Below the pieces are notes generated by a model that was not told the origin of the DNA, ran no database searches, and saw only the letters and a list, made by a program, of their open reading frames with translations. From assembly GCA_944381375.1 (NCBI GenBank), contig CALWKX010000022.1:117647-181646 (forward strand): a stretch of DNA of 64,000 nt, written 5' to 3'. The position numbers and the translations under genes were made by a program. The stretch is from an uncultured Lachnospiraceae bacterium. GTDB lineage: Bacteria; Bacillota; Clostridia; Eubacteriales; Anaerofustaceae. This document shows, piece after piece, positions 37,350 through 46,524 of this stretch (position 1 is its first letter; every line of letters begins with the position of its first letter).

Positions 37350-37895
37350 TTACTCAACCTTCCCGATAATGCTTTTCAGTTTTTTGAGCGCCCTTGAATA
37401 CCTTGACAAGACTGCAGGCAATGAAAGATTCATTATTAAAGCGATCTGACGGTGTTTGAATCCCGCAACTGCATGAAGCATGACGATAGCCGCATCTTCG
37501 CTGCTCAAAGAATTTATCGCCGTCTCCAAAACGATTCTGTCCAGAGCCTGCGCCGTATCTTCGGAAGAAAACTCATTATGAAAACTGACGACGTTTTCAT
37601 AAGATCTTTTTCCTTCCCTCATCTTCATAAGAGAAAGATTCCTCGCTATGGTATATATCCATGCCAAAGGCTTAGATCTCATCTCATAAGAAGAAGCATG
37701 CTTAAATACCTTTAAGTAAACATCATGCAATATATCCTGCGCCACATGAGTATCCTTTGTGATTGACAAAATAAAGCCATACACTGATTTATAAGTTGCC
37801 CGGTACAAATCTGAAAAAGCTTCGCGGTCGCCTTTGGCTGTTTGAATAATGTAAAACTCAAGCTTTTCCGTGTTCGGCGCGCCGGTACAGCTCAT
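37350..37895 (-). CDS. ECF-type RNA polymerase sigma factor
   Basis: A 181-residue sigma-70-family factor. Region 2 reads FSDLYRATYKSVYGFILSI and HVAQDILHDVYLKVFK; region 4 has GFKHRQIALIMNLSLPAVLSR. It is paired with the anti-sigma gene just downstream, the same layout as at 27175-28391 but with a distinct sequence. The region 37896-38080 upstream shows no clear promoter to me. Confidence 0.9.
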   Translation of the reverse strand: MSCTGAPNTEKLEFYIIQTAKGDREAFSDLYRATYKSVYGFILSITKDTHVAQDILHDVYLKVFKHASSYEMRSKPLAWIYTIARNLSLMKMREGKRSYENVVSFHNEFSSEDTAQALDRIVLETAINSLSSEDAAIVMLHAVAGFKHRQIALIMNLSLPAVLSRYSRALKKLKSIIGKVE

Positions 37896-38080
37896 AGACG
37901 TATTCCTCCTGTCATAATATTAATGATTGGACTCGCATTTTTATTGCAAAAAATTTTATTTATTTTTATTACAGATATTTATACAAATGATACAAGCCGT
38001 CGCCGAATAGCTTTTGACGATACGTCGCAAAGCTGATAATACGGTGTAAACAGCTTGTTAAAGACAACGTGCTTAATGCT

Positions 38081-38950
38081 TCAAATCCTTATAAGATAAA
38101 TTCCTATCGCCGCTGTCAACAAGCTTAAAGCAACGGCTGCTAAAAGCAAACGTTTCCTGTTATTGTTTTTATTTTCATTAATCAGCCCCGAAGCGAAATA
38201 TATAAGAATCGGAGATAAAGACGCAAACACCACAACAGCTCCCAGGGAAGAAAGCGTAATCGTAGCCGCAGCGCCTGCCTGCTGGCCTAAGGCAGTATCT
38301 GACAATAAATAACTAGCCGCGCAGGCGAAAAAATTATTGATAAAATGAAACAACGAAGCTAATGCAAGGTTATCCGTTTTCATCATTATATAAGAAAGCG
38401 CTGCGCCCAGCACGGCTGTAGGAAAAAACCTGTAAATATTTGCATGGAGCAATCCGAAAATCACGCTCATTGCGCAAATGCGCCAAAACGGTCTGATTTT
38501 ATAAAACGTATACTGGATAAGCCCTCTGCAAAGAGCCTCTTCGCACACGGCAGGAAGCAAAGCCGCAATTATTATTATCGTCGGGAAGCTAACCGTATTC
38601 ATAAAAGCCGCCATACTATTGCTCGTATTCTGCACGGCGTTAGGAAAAAAATAATATAATGCATTGCTTACTACGGCGCTTATCAAAAAGAACGCAAACC
38701 ACATGACAATTACGCCGGCAATTTGTCCTGATTTGGCCTCTTTTATCCTGAAAACGTCTTTGAAATCAAAGCCGTAAAGTTTTGCGAACAATAAGCTGAC
38801 GGCCAAAAGCATGATTTCAGTTGCCGCAAGCCCTGTCATTCCCCATTGTCTTTGCATAAAAGAGCCGGCAGATAATAAAGCGGCTATTGCAGAGATAAAA
38901 ACGATTATTCCCCATACGGGTTTTCGGAAATTATCAGGTTTATCGTTCAA
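38081..38950 (-). CDS. CPBP-family intramembrane metalloprotease
   Basis: A 289-residue membrane protein with about eight hydrophobic segments. All three family motifs are present: EEALCRG (E-E-x3-R), FGLLHA (F-x3-H) and HFINNF (H-x3-N). Such proteases cleave inside membranes; roles include bacteriocin self-immunity and prenyl-protein processing. Neither substrate nor partner is visible here. The stop lies just right of the intergenic gap before the sigma gene. Confidence 0.9.
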   Translation of the reverse strand: MNDKPDNFRKPVWGIIVFISAIAALLSAGSFMQRQWGMTGLAATEIMLLAVSLLFAKLYGFDFKDVFRIKEAKSGQIAGVIVMWFAFFLISAVVSNALYYFFPNAVQNTSNSMAAFMNTVSFPTIIIIAALLPAVCEEALCRGLIQYTFYKIRPFWRICAMSVIFGLLHANIYRFFPTAVLGAALSYIMMKTDNLALASLFHFINNFFACAASYLLSDTALGQQAGAAATITLSSLGAVVVFASLSPILIYFASGLINENKNNNRKRLLLAAVALSLLTAAIGIYLIRI

Positions 38951-38967
38951 ACTACTGCCTCTGAATA

Positions 38968-39549
38968 TTATGCTCCTGCAAATTTAAACACAACACCAAC
39001 TACCGCCGCAGCAGCTAAGTATACAATAGGATGCAGCTTATTGAGCGGTTTTACATTGGTAAGCACTAAAAGAACAACAGCCATTATAACGCCCTTCAAA
39101 TCAAACAGATCCGCAATGTTGCCGGACTGCTTAAATTCATCAACGGTTATAATAGCAATAAGAACTACGGAAAGACAAGCGTTTGCTATAAAACCGGCAG
39201 AAGCAGGACGAAGCGCATAAAACATAGAGGTAACCCAGGGGCTGTCTCTGAATTTTTTCAGCATGGTAGCTATGATAAGGATAGTTATTATGGATGGCGT
39301 TATTAGTCCTAAGGTTGCAACTATGGCTCCTGGAATACCGCAAACAGTATATCCGACATACGTAGCCATATTAACGCCCATGGGGCCCGGGGTCGATTCG
39401 GATATTGCTACCATATCCGCAAGCTGCTGGTACGTAAACCAGCCTGTGTTATCGGACATTTCATACAGAAAAGGAAGAGTAGCAAGTCCCCCGCCTATGG
39501 CGAAAAGACCTGTTTTGAAGAATTCGAAAAACAATCTGAGATATATCAT
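38968..39549 (-). CDS. Chromate-transporter-family protein, half-size (second subunit)
   Basis: A 193-residue CHR-family membrane protein. GGGLATLPFLYEM near the N-terminus and STPGPMGVNMATYVGY are the family signatures. Half-size CHR proteins usually work as a pair, as here with the overlapping upstream gene. Many exist in anaerobes that never meet chromate, so the true ion may be another. Confidence 0.9.
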   Translation of the reverse strand: MIYLRLFFEFFKTGLFAIGGGLATLPFLYEMSDNTGWFTYQQLADMVAISESTPGPMGVNMATYVGYTVCGIPGAIVATLGLITPSIITILIIATMLKKFRDSPWVTSMFYALRPASAGFIANACLSVVLIAIITVDEFKQSGNIADLFDLKGVIMAVVLLVLTNVKPLNKLHPIVYLAAAAVVGVVFKFAGA

Positions 39550-40091
39550 TATTTGAACTCTCCCTTCACGGCTTTTATTATGATTCCGCTTATGCCCGCA
39601 GCTATAACGATTATGACGATGGAAATATCAGTGAAAGCGGAAAGCGCAAAGACTGCTAAGAATATTATCAATGTCGGTATATCTTTAACGGCGCCTTTCC
39701 AAAGTTTGACAACGGCGTTGAAGATCAATACGCAAACGCATACTCTGATTCCTGCGAACGCATTTTTCACAACGGGCAGATCGGCAAAATTACTGATTAC
39801 GGCTGCAATAATTATAATGATAACCAAAGAAGGAAACACAATTCCCAGCGTTGCAACAATTCCTCCCAGCCATCCGGCAATTTTATTACCAATAAACGTT
39901 GCTGTATTTACAGCGATAATACCGGGGGTGCATTGGCCTATGGCGTAATAATCCATGAGTTCTTCGTTTGTCGCCCATGAACGTTTTTCAACCACTTCGC
40001 GCTGTAATATAGGAAGCATGGCATAGCCTCCGCCGAACGTAACAGCGCCCATTTTTGCAAAAGTAAAAAACAAATCGAGCAGTGTCTTCAT
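39549..40091 (-). CDS. Chromate-transporter-family protein, half-size (first subunit)
   Basis: A 180-residue CHR-family membrane protein with GAVTFGGGYAMLPILQREVV at the start and CTPGIIAVNTATFIG in the middle. Its stop overlaps the start of the downstream paralogue by 1 nt, so the two are co-translated and likely form a heterodimer of antiparallel halves. Confidence 0.9.
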   Translation of the reverse strand: MKTLLDLFFTFAKMGAVTFGGGYAMLPILQREVVEKRSWATNEELMDYYAIGQCTPGIIAVNTATFIGNKIAGWLGGIVATLGIVFPSLVIIIIIAAVISNFADLPVVKNAFAGIRVCVCVLIFNAVVKLWKGAVKDIPTLIIFLAVFALSAFTDISIVIIVIAAGISGIIIKAVKGEFK

Positions 40092-40270
40092 ATTGTTCTC
40101 CCTTTATGTATTAATATTTAATTAAGATTTTATTGTTTTTTATTATATCAGAATTTAAGTCCTGTATACTGGCAAATACGAAATAAATAAAGATAAAAGT
40201 TTTTTATTTTTTTATGCTATTTTAAAGATGAATTAAACATTCGTTATATAATGATTATAAAGGTGATAAT

Positions 40271-41485
40271 ATGAGCGTTGTTAAAGGCAGTTCAATACAC
40301 AAAACAGTATGGAAAATATTAAGAATATTAGCCGGCTTTTTTATAAGGCATAAATACAATTATTCTTATGATACTGTAAGACCGAAAAGCGATAATTATA
40401 TAGTTTTATCGAACCACAGCATAGATCTGGATCCTATATTCATAGGATTAAGTTTTCCGAATCAAATGTACTTTGTGGCGAGCGAACATATATTCCGGCT
40501 TGGTTTTTTATCAAAGCTGTTAAATATTTTTTTCGCTCCAATACAGCGGCTTAAGGGGAAAAGCGAGATAGGCACTGTTAAAGCTATGCTGAAGTTATTA
40601 AAGGCAGGAGAAAATGTATGCATTTTCCCGGAGGGCGTATGCACATTTGACGGAACAACTCAGCCGTTTGCGCCGGCGATAGGAAAGCTTGTAAAGAAGA
40701 GCGGAGCAGGCATGATAACGTATACGGTAAAAGGCGCATACTACGCAAAGCCGCGTTGGGCAAAGAGATTCAGGAAGTCTGAAATAAAGGGATGTTTCGT
40801 AAAAGAATATACTCCCGAATGCCTGTCAGGCATGACTGACAATGAAATCAATGAAGCGATAAAAAAAGATTTGTATGTTAATGCGTATGAATACGAAGCG
40901 ACGAAAAAATATACAAGCTATATTCCAGATAATGCTGAAAATATTGAATATGCGCTTTACGCATGCCCTGAATGTGGGGGAATAGCTTCTATTACAAGCG
41001 ATGGCGATACTATTATATGTAAAAACTGTAAAAAAGAGCTGAAGCTTACGCCGCAGCTTGAAATAGTAAATACGGACGGTTCTTTATATAAATTCAGCAG
41101 GATTTATTTATGGAGCGAATGGCAGCGTTCCCATTTGGAGGAATATATAAAAAAGTCGCTTAAGTCAAACGTTTCGCTGCCTATATTGGAAGATGACGGG
41201 CAAGAACTGTACGAATATGAGCGGGGCAAAAAAAACAGGCTCAGAGACCGCGGCATTTTAAGATTGTACACTGACCGTTTGGAATTTGAGGGTATTGAGT
41301 CAAAACATATTTTTTTAGCGAATAAGCTCAGCTATATAGACATACACGGGAAATCGACAATTTTATTTACATATGAAAACAAAAACTATGAAATAAAAAC
41401 AGAAAAAATAAGAAGCAGTTTAAAATACGAAGACGCTTTCAGAATAATAAAGCGTTTGAAGGCTGAAAAGCAATCCGCGCTTTAA
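40271..41485 (+). CDS. PlsC-like lysophospholipid acyltransferase with C-terminal zinc-ribbon extension
   Basis: A 404-residue protein. The N-terminal ~200 residues are a PlsC-type acyltransferase with the catalytic NHSIDLDP (H-x4-D) and FPEGVCTFDG. The usual role is acylating lysophosphatidate. A zinc-ribbon-like insert (CPECGG ... CKNCKK) follows near residue 235-260, then an uncharacterised domain of ~140 residues. This extension is roughly as long as the enzyme part. The gene ends 4 nt before CL5. Confidence 0.85.
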   Translation: MSVVKGSSIHKTVWKILRILAGFFIRHKYNYSYDTVRPKSDNYIVLSNHSIDLDPIFIGLSFPNQMYFVASEHIFRLGFLSKLLNIFFAPIQRLKGKSEIGTVKAMLKLLKAGENVCIFPEGVCTFDGTTQPFAPAIGKLVKKSGAGMITYTVKGAYYAKPRWAKRFRKSEIKGCFVKEYTPECLSGMTDNEINEAIKKDLYVNAYEYEATKKYTSYIPDNAENIEYALYACPECGGIASITSDGDTIICKNCKKELKLTPQLEIVNTDGSLYKFSRIYLWSEWQRSHLEEYIKKSLKSNVSLPILEDDGQELYEYERGKKNRLRDRGILRLYTDRLEFEGIESKHIFLANKLSYIDIHGKSTILFTYENKNYEIKTEKIRSSLKYEDAFRIIKRLKAEKQSAL

Positions 41486-41488
41486 TAT

Positions 41489-41639
41489 GGGGCGCGCGTC
41501 TTAAAACTCAAAAAACCGAATTGATTCGGTTTTTTGAGTTTTAAGGAGCGGCGGCAATGCCGAGACATTGCCGCCGCTTGCGGCGTCCCGCGCTCAAGGC
41601 GAAAAATTTCGCCGCCGCGCGGGGCGCCACGCGCGCCCC
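41489..41639. repeat. Cloverleaf palindrome CL5, with a terminator as one arm
   Basis: An 11-bp outer stem (GGGGCGCGCGT at 41489-41499 with 41629-41639) encloses three arms. The first is a 22-bp AT-rich terminator hairpin (41500-41545). The second is GCGGCGGCAATG/CATTGCCGCCGC. The third is a nested stem (GGCG.CCCGCGC with GCGCGGGG.CGCC) capped by GGCGAAA/TTTCGCC. It lies between the acyltransferase gene and proB. Confidence 0.9.
41500..41545. terminator. Bidirectional terminator hairpin inside CL5
   Basis: CTTAAAACTCAAAAAACCGAAT and its complement enclose only TG (first 20 bases CTTAAAACTCAAAAAACCGA). The internal A6/T6 tracts give a terminator-like form in both directions. It is the first terminator past the acyltransferase stop at 41485. 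Confidence 0.75.
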
Positions 41640-41719
41640 CAGCCAAAGCATAAAAAATTGCGTGCGAATTCATATCTTTTAATGTATAATAGTTTAAATA
41701 TCAAAAGTGGGGTTTTAGA

Positions 41720-42514
41720 ATGAGTATACATGACGCTGAAAGAATAGTAGTAAAAATCGGTTCCTCTACACTTACCCACCCAACCGGACTGATTAACTAC
41801 AGACAGGTTGAATCCCTTGTTATTACATTGAGTGATATTATAAATTCAGGCAAACAGCTTATTTTGGTCACAAGCGGGGCTGTCGCAGTAGGTATGTCTA
41901 TGATGCTGATCAAACAAAAACCCTCTGATATACCTACCCGTCAGGCAATAGCCGCTATAGGACAATCCAAACTTATGTCGCTTTATCAAGCCATGTTTAT
42001 AAAACACCACCGTAATGTCGGGCAAATACTGCTGAGCCGCGATGTAACCGACAATGATCATTTTAAGCAAAACGTAAAAAACACAATAAATAAGCTGATA
42101 GAAATGAATGCAGTTCCAATTGTGAATGAAAATGACAGCATCTGTGTTGACGAACTTGCATACGGCGACAACGATACGCTCTCATCAATAGTCGCAGTTA
42201 TATCTGAATCCGACAGTTTGGTTCTGTTGACAGATATAGATGGTCTTTACAGCGCAGATCCGAGTAAATACGAAAATGCAGAACTGATTCAAAAAGTCGG
42301 CATAATTGATGAAAATATAATGAGCATTGCTTCGGACAGCTCAAGCAACATCGGCACAGGCGGCATGAAAACAAAGCTTATAGCCGCACGCTATGCGCAA
42401 AAACATGATATTGATACATATATAATAAACGGAAACAATCCAAAAAATCTTTACAAACTTTTTGACGGAGAGAAAATAGGCACTCATATACTGAAGGGAA
42501 GTGATCTGAAATGA
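41720..42514 (+). CDS. proB: Glutamate 5-kinase
   Basis: Phosphorylates glutamate in the first step of proline synthesis. The 264-residue product is an amino-acid-kinase domain alone (IVVKIGSSTLTH, VTSGAVAVGM, ENDSICVDEL, GTGGMKTKLIAA). It lacks the C-terminal PUA domain of the longer ProB forms, a short version that also occurs naturally. The end overlaps proA by 4 nt, forming a proBA operon. A TATAAT lies about 30 nt upstream. Confidence 0.95.
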   Translation: MSIHDAERIVVKIGSSTLTHPTGLINYRQVESLVITLSDIINSGKQLILVTSGAVAVGMSMMLIKQKPSDIPTRQAIAAIGQSKLMSLYQAMFIKHHRNVGQILLSRDVTDNDHFKQNVKNTINKLIEMNAVPIVNENDSICVDELAYGDNDTLSSIVAVISESDSLVLLTDIDGLYSADPSKYENAELIQKVGIIDENIMSIASDSSSNIGTGGMKTKLIAARYAQKHDIDTYIINGNNPKNLYKLFDGEKIGTHILKGSDLK

Positions 42515-43770
42515 CTAATAATATAACTGCTATAGCCAAAAATGCAAAAGCGGCGCAGACTGAACTTTCGATCTCTTCTTTGGAAAAAAGAAACGAGATT
42601 ATAAAAAAAATAGCTAAAGGATTGAAATATAATTCCTCTCTAATACTTAAAGCAAATAAAAGTGATATTGACATTGCGCACAATAACGGATTAAGCAAAG
42701 CCATAACAGAAAGACTTACGCTTAATCAAAATCGTATTGACGCTATATGTGAAGCGCTTGAAGACATCATTCGCATGCAGGACCCTATCGGGCGTGTGTT
42801 GGGCGGATCGACAAGGCCGAACGGTCTTAGAATATCAAAAGTAAGCGTGCCTTTGGGAGTAATCGGAATGATTTACGAATCCCGGCCCAATGTAACTGTA
42901 GATGCGGCTGTTCTATGTATAAAAAGCGCTAATGCATGTATACTGCGTGGAGGCAAGGAAACGCTAAACACTAATATTGCATTAATTCAAATTATGCACG
43001 AGGCACTGGAATCTTGCGGCGTTTCACCGGATGCTGTACAGCTTATAAAAAGCCCTGACAGAAGCTATGTAGACGATATGATGAAATGCGATAAGTATAT
43101 AGATGTATTAATCCCAAGGGGCGGAGAGTCATTGATAAATCATGTTATAAAAAATGCAACTGTGCCTGTTATAGCCACAGGAGTCGGCAACTGCCATGTG
43201 TTCATTGATGAAAGCGCTGATATGAATATGGCGCTGAATATTGCTGACAATGCGAAAAACAGCCGCCCAAGCGTATGCAACGCCGCTGAGACGCTTTTGG
43301 TGCATAAAAATATTGCAGAGAGGTTTTTGCCCGAATTTAAAAAACGCTGTGATAAATATTCCACACGCCTTATGCTGTGTGAAAAATCCTATAAAATTTT
43401 AGAAGGTGAAAACAATATTGCTCCTGCTGAAGAAAGCGATTGGGAAACAGAATACCTTGACTATTGCCTGAGCGTTAAAACCGTAGAAAATGTAAACGAA
43501 GCTATCGCACATATCAATAAATATTCAACAGGACATTCTGAGGCTATTGTTACTAATAATTATAAAAATGCCAACCTGTTTACTTCAACAGTAAACAGCG
43601 CGGCAGTATATGTAAACGCTTCCACGCGCTTTACTGACGGAGGGGAATTCGGTCTTGGCGCCGAAATAGGCATATCGACTCAAAAACTGCACGCAAGAGG
43701 ACCTATGGGTCTTGAAGCGCTTACAACCGTTAAATATATAATAGAAGGCAACGGGCAAATACGTATTTGA
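42511..43770 (+). CDS. proA: Glutamate-5-semialdehyde dehydrogenase (gamma-glutamyl phosphate reductase)
   Basis: Reduces gamma-glutamyl phosphate with NADPH in proline synthesis; 419 residues, family length. The catalytic Cys is in SRPSVCNAAETLL. Other signatures are PLGVIGMIYESRPNVT and GGEFGLGAEIGISTQKLHARGPMG (pieces FGLGAEIGIS and LHARGPMGLEALT). It overlaps proB. Confidence 0.97.
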   Translation: MTNNITAIAKNAKAAQTELSISSLEKRNEIIKKIAKGLKYNSSLILKANKSDIDIAHNNGLSKAITERLTLNQNRIDAICEALEDIIRMQDPIGRVLGGSTRPNGLRISKVSVPLGVIGMIYESRPNVTVDAAVLCIKSANACILRGGKETLNTNIALIQIMHEALESCGVSPDAVQLIKSPDRSYVDDMMKCDKYIDVLIPRGGESLINHVIKNATVPVIATGVGNCHVFIDESADMNMALNIADNAKNSRPSVCNAAETLLVHKNIAERFLPEFKKRCDKYSTRLMLCEKSYKILEGENNIAPAEESDWETEYLDYCLSVKTVENVNEAIAHINKYSTGHSEAIVTNNYKNANLFTSTVNSAAVYVNASTRFTDGGEFGLGAEIGISTQKLHARGPMGLEALTTVKYIIEGNGQIRI

Positions 43771-43797
43771 AGTATTATTACGCTTTTATTAATGATA

Positions 43798-43827
43798 TTG
43801 ACAAAATAATGATTACGATATTATAAT
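43798..43827 (+). promoter_or_regulatory. Promoter of the cation-efflux gene
   Basis: TTGACA and TATAAT are 18 nt apart. Directly after the -10 box is a perfect 16-bp palindrome, ACAATAATATTATTGT (43832-43847), covering the likely start of transcription. It is well placed for a repressor. Confidence 0.78.
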
Positions 43828-43855
43828 TCACACAATAATATTATTGTAGTATTAT

Positions 43856-43946
43856 AAAGCAATCAGGCTTTATGCCGGGCCTTTACGGCAGCAGATAACG
43901 AGCGTCTGCGGGATTATGATAAATTCTCCTGCAAACGCTTTTTTTT
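43856..43946 (+). ncRNA. Candidate NiCo (czcD-type) riboswitch with terminator
   Basis: A structured leader directly before a cation-efflux gene. It has short pairings GCCG/CGGC and GCAGA/TCTGC around AACGAGCG, and conserved-looking GGGC and GCGGGA. The segment AGCGTCTGCGGGA can instead pair with TCTCCTGCAAACGCT followed by a T-run, giving a terminator that competes with the fold. That layout fits a metal-activated NiCo riboswitch. I could not check the consensus base by base. Confidence 0.6.
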
Positions 43947-43972
43947 ACCCAAAAACAACAAGGAGAGATTAT

Positions 43973-44854
43973 ATGAACAGCGCGGAAAGAAATGCCGCAG
44001 CGCAAAAAACATTCCTTATTACATTTATAGTAAATTTATTACTTACATTTTTTAAATTTGCCGCAGCAGTTTTAGGCAACAGCGCGGCAATGCTTTCAGA
44101 TGCAGTGCATACTCTTACAGATTTATGTACCACTCTGATAGGTATGGCAGGAGTAAAGATAGCGTCAAAGGAAAAAGACGCATCTCATCCTTACGGACAC
44201 GAAAGGATAGAAAGTCTGGCAAGCCTTTTGCTTGCTGCTGCGTTGTTCGCAGCGGCTTTCGGAATAGGCAAACAAGGAATCCAAGGGCTAATAAATGATA
44301 ATGCGGACTTTCAGACGCCTGGATTTATTGCGTTAACAGCCGCTGCTTTGTCGATTGTAACACAGGAAATAATGTATCAGTATGCCGCGCGCACTGCAAA
44401 AAAGCTGAACTCCTCGGCTTTACTGGCCGACGCATATCATCACAGAAGCGATGCATTTTCTTCAATCGGAGCTCTTTTAGGCATCATGTTATCTCGGTTC
44501 GGCGTTCATTATGCGGACAGTCTCGCTTCAATAATAATATGCTGCTTTATATTTTATTCGGCGCTGAAGATACTGAAAAAAGCTGTTGACGAGCTTATTG
44601 ATTCTTCCGCTCCTGAAGATAAATTAGATCAAATAAAGCAAAAGATACTTTCCGTTAACGGCGTTTTGGCTATAGACGATATAAAAAGCCGCAGACATGC
44701 AAGCAGGCTTTATATTGATGCGGAAATTGCCATAAATGAAAATGAAACCTTCAGCAAAGCTCATGAGATATGCGAAAATGTCCATGCACTGCTTGAAGAG
44801 TGCTTCCCTGAAATAATTCACTGTACCGTGCACGCCAATCCAAGAAAATTATAA
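43973..44854 (+). CDS. Cation diffusion facilitator (metal efflux) protein
   Basis: A 293-residue CDF transporter that exports divalent metals in exchange for protons. Six membrane segments are expected. The metal-site motifs are DAVHTLTD in segment 2 and YHHRSDAFSS in segment 5, the H/D-x3-D pairs of the family. A cytoplasmic C-terminal domain follows (about 205-293) with several His. The ATG at 43973 has AAGGAGAG upstream; an ATG at 43916 lies within the leader and is rejected. The leader suggests Ni/Co as substrate. Confidence 0.92.
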   Translation: MNSAERNAAAQKTFLITFIVNLLLTFFKFAAAVLGNSAAMLSDAVHTLTDLCTTLIGMAGVKIASKEKDASHPYGHERIESLASLLLAAALFAAAFGIGKQGIQGLINDNADFQTPGFIALTAAALSIVTQEIMYQYAARTAKKLNSSALLADAYHHRSDAFSSIGALLGIMLSRFGVHYADSLASIIICCFIFYSALKILKKAVDELIDSSAPEDKLDQIKQKILSVNGVLAIDDIKSRRHASRLYIDAEIAINENETFSKAHEICENVHALLEECFPEIIHCTVHANPRKL

Positions 44855-44879
44855 TGCTTGAAGGGGATTTCCGTATACT

Positions 44880-44946
44880 GGGGATAAATACGTACGTACA
44901 AAACGCATATGATGCGTTTTGTACAACCTTAACGGGGCGGGAATTA
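44880..44946 (+). repeat. GE element 4
   Basis: It starts GGGGATAAATACGTACG, has a 13-bp hairpin GTACAAAACGCAT/ATGCGTTTTGTAC with a 3-nt loop, and ends CTTAACGGGGCGGGAATTA. CL6 begins 22 nt past its 3' end. Confidence 0.75.
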
Positions 44947-44968
44947 GATTTGTGCGGCGAACAAAAAC

Positions 44969-45068
44969 GCCCGCGCGAGCGTGCGGCCTTTCCGGCCGCT
45001 GGCGGCTGCGCCGCCTATGCCTGAGCTTAAAGGCTTCCCCTTTAAGCTCAGGCCGCGCTCGCGCGGGC
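44969..45068. repeat. Cloverleaf palindrome CL6
   Basis: A perfect 13-bp outer stem (GCCCGCGCGAGCG at 44969-44981 with 45056-45068) encloses three hairpins: GCGGCC/GGCCGC, GGCGGC/GCCGCC and a longer GCCTGAGCTTAAAGG/CCTTTAAGCTCAGGC. It lies between the cation-efflux gene and pyrH. After it, to 45155, I see only AT-rich sequence. Confidence 0.92.
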
Positions 45069-45155
45069 TTCCTTGCTTTAGCAATGCTTTATATACTTAA
45101 ATAAAAAACATTTTATACGTATTGCATTTATCCCGCTAAAATTTAATGCAAAGCT

Positions 45156-45184
45156 TTTACTTATTGAAAAATTCATGCTATAAT
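45156..45184 (+). promoter_or_regulatory. Probable promoter of pyrH-frr
   Basis: TTTACT and TATAAT are 17 nt apart, about 30 nt before the pyrH start. The -35 box is weak. Confidence 0.5.
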
Positions 45185-45215
45185 TATAAAAATCAGATAT
45201 ACGGAGAAACGTTTA

Positions 45216-45935
45216 ATGCAGGCAAAGTACAAACGTATTCTACTCAAGCTCAGCGGCGAAGCGCTTTCCGCCGATAAAGGTTTCGGGCTTGACAACGATA
45301 CAATAACTCAGGTATGCAGTCAGATCAAAACAATATCCGAACTTGGTGTAGAAGTGGCAATAGTTGTCGGTGGAGGCAACTTCTGGCGAGGAAGAGAAGG
45401 CGCGGGAATGGACAGACCAACCGCAGATTATATGGGAATGCTTGCAACAGTAATGAACGCTTTGGCGCTTCAGGACGAGCTTGAAAGACAGGGGCTGACT
45501 GTCAGAGTCCAATCGGGAATTATCATTCAGCAAGTATGTGAGCCGTATATAAAAAGACGCGCCGAGCGCCATCTGGAAAAAAAGCGTGTCGTAGTATTCG
45601 CAGGAGGCACGGGAAATCCTTTCTTCACGACTGATACGGCAGCATCGCTGAGAGCCGCAGAAATAGAAGCTGAAATAATATTGCTTGCGAAAAATATAGA
45701 CGGAGTTTATGATTCCGACCCCAAAATCAACCCAAATGCGAAAAAATACCAAACGCTGACATTCCAGGAAATGATTGAAAAAAATCTCCGCGTAATTGAT
45801 ATAACTGCAGCCTCGCTGTGCAAGGAAAACAATATGCCCGTATTGGTATTTTCACTGAATGAAAACGACAGCATTATAAAGGCCGTGTGCGGTGAAGAAA
45901 TGGGTACTAAAATATATAATGGAGAAACAAAATGA
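45216..45935 (+). CDS. pyrH: UMP kinase
   Basis: Makes UDP from UMP; a hexameric amino-acid-kinase-fold enzyme, 239 residues. Signatures are [35 protein letters not shown] and [11 protein letters not shown]. It overlaps frr by 4 nt, the standard pyrH-frr pair. The usual upstream rpsB-tsf genes are not here. Confidence 0.97.
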   Translation: MQAKYKRILLKLSGEALSADKGFGLDNDTITQVCSQIKTISELGVEVAIVVGGGNFWRGREGAGMDRPTADYMGMLATVMNALALQDELERQGLTVRVQSGIIIQQVCEPYIKRRAERHLEKKRVVVFAGGTGNPFFTTDTAASLRAAEIEAEIILLAKNIDGVYDSDPKINPNAKKYQTLTFQEMIEKNLRVIDITAASLCKENNMPVLVFSLNENDSIIKAVCGEEMGTKIYNGETK

Positions 45936-46489
45936 TTAAGGATACGGAAGCAAAGACAAAAGAAAAAATGCAAAAAACCGTGGACGCTTTAAGCGCGGAG
46001 CTTATGACTCTTCGCTGCGGAAGAGCCAATCCGCATATTCTTGACAAAATCAAAGTCGATTATTACGGAGCCCAAACTCCCCTTACTCAGATAGCAGCGG
46101 TTTCAGCCCCCGAAGCAAGACTCATCACTATTCAGCCATGGGACGTATCTGCAATAAAAGCTATCGAAAAAGCGATACTTTCTTCCGATTTGGGTCTTAA
46201 TCCTTCCAATGACGGCAAAGTCATTCGCTTAAGCATACCTCAGCTTACTCAGGAACGCAGAGAACAGCTTGCTAAAAGCGTAAGCAAAAGCGGAGAAGAA
46301 GCAAAAGTAGCGCTTCGTAATATACGCCGCAATGCAATTGATGAAATAAAAAAAGCGGAAAAAGCGAAAGAAATCACAGAAGATGATGTAAAAGACGGTG
46401 AAAAACTTTTGCAGAAAGCAGTAGACGATTATACAAAAAAAATAGATGACATCGTAAAAGAAAAAGAGAAAGAAATTCTCACAGTATAA
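45932..46489 (+). CDS. frr: Ribosome recycling factor
   Basis: Splits the post-termination ribosome together with EF-G; 185 residues, family length. The start has [20 protein letters not shown] and [34 protein letters not shown] and the helical C-terminus are typical. The usual next gene, uppS, is missing here; an unrelated membrane gene follows. Confidence 0.97.
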   Translation: MIKDTEAKTKEKMQKTVDALSAELMTLRCGRANPHILDKIKVDYYGAQTPLTQIAAVSAPEARLITIQPWDVSAIKAIEKAILSSDLGLNPSNDGKVIRLSIPQLTQERREQLAKSVSKSGEEAKVALRNIRRNAIDEIKKAEKAKEITEDDVKDGEKLLQKAVDDYTKKIDDIVKEKEKEILTV

Positions 46490-46524
46490 ACGTCCTGCTT
46501 AATTAATATATATAACTAAGACAT

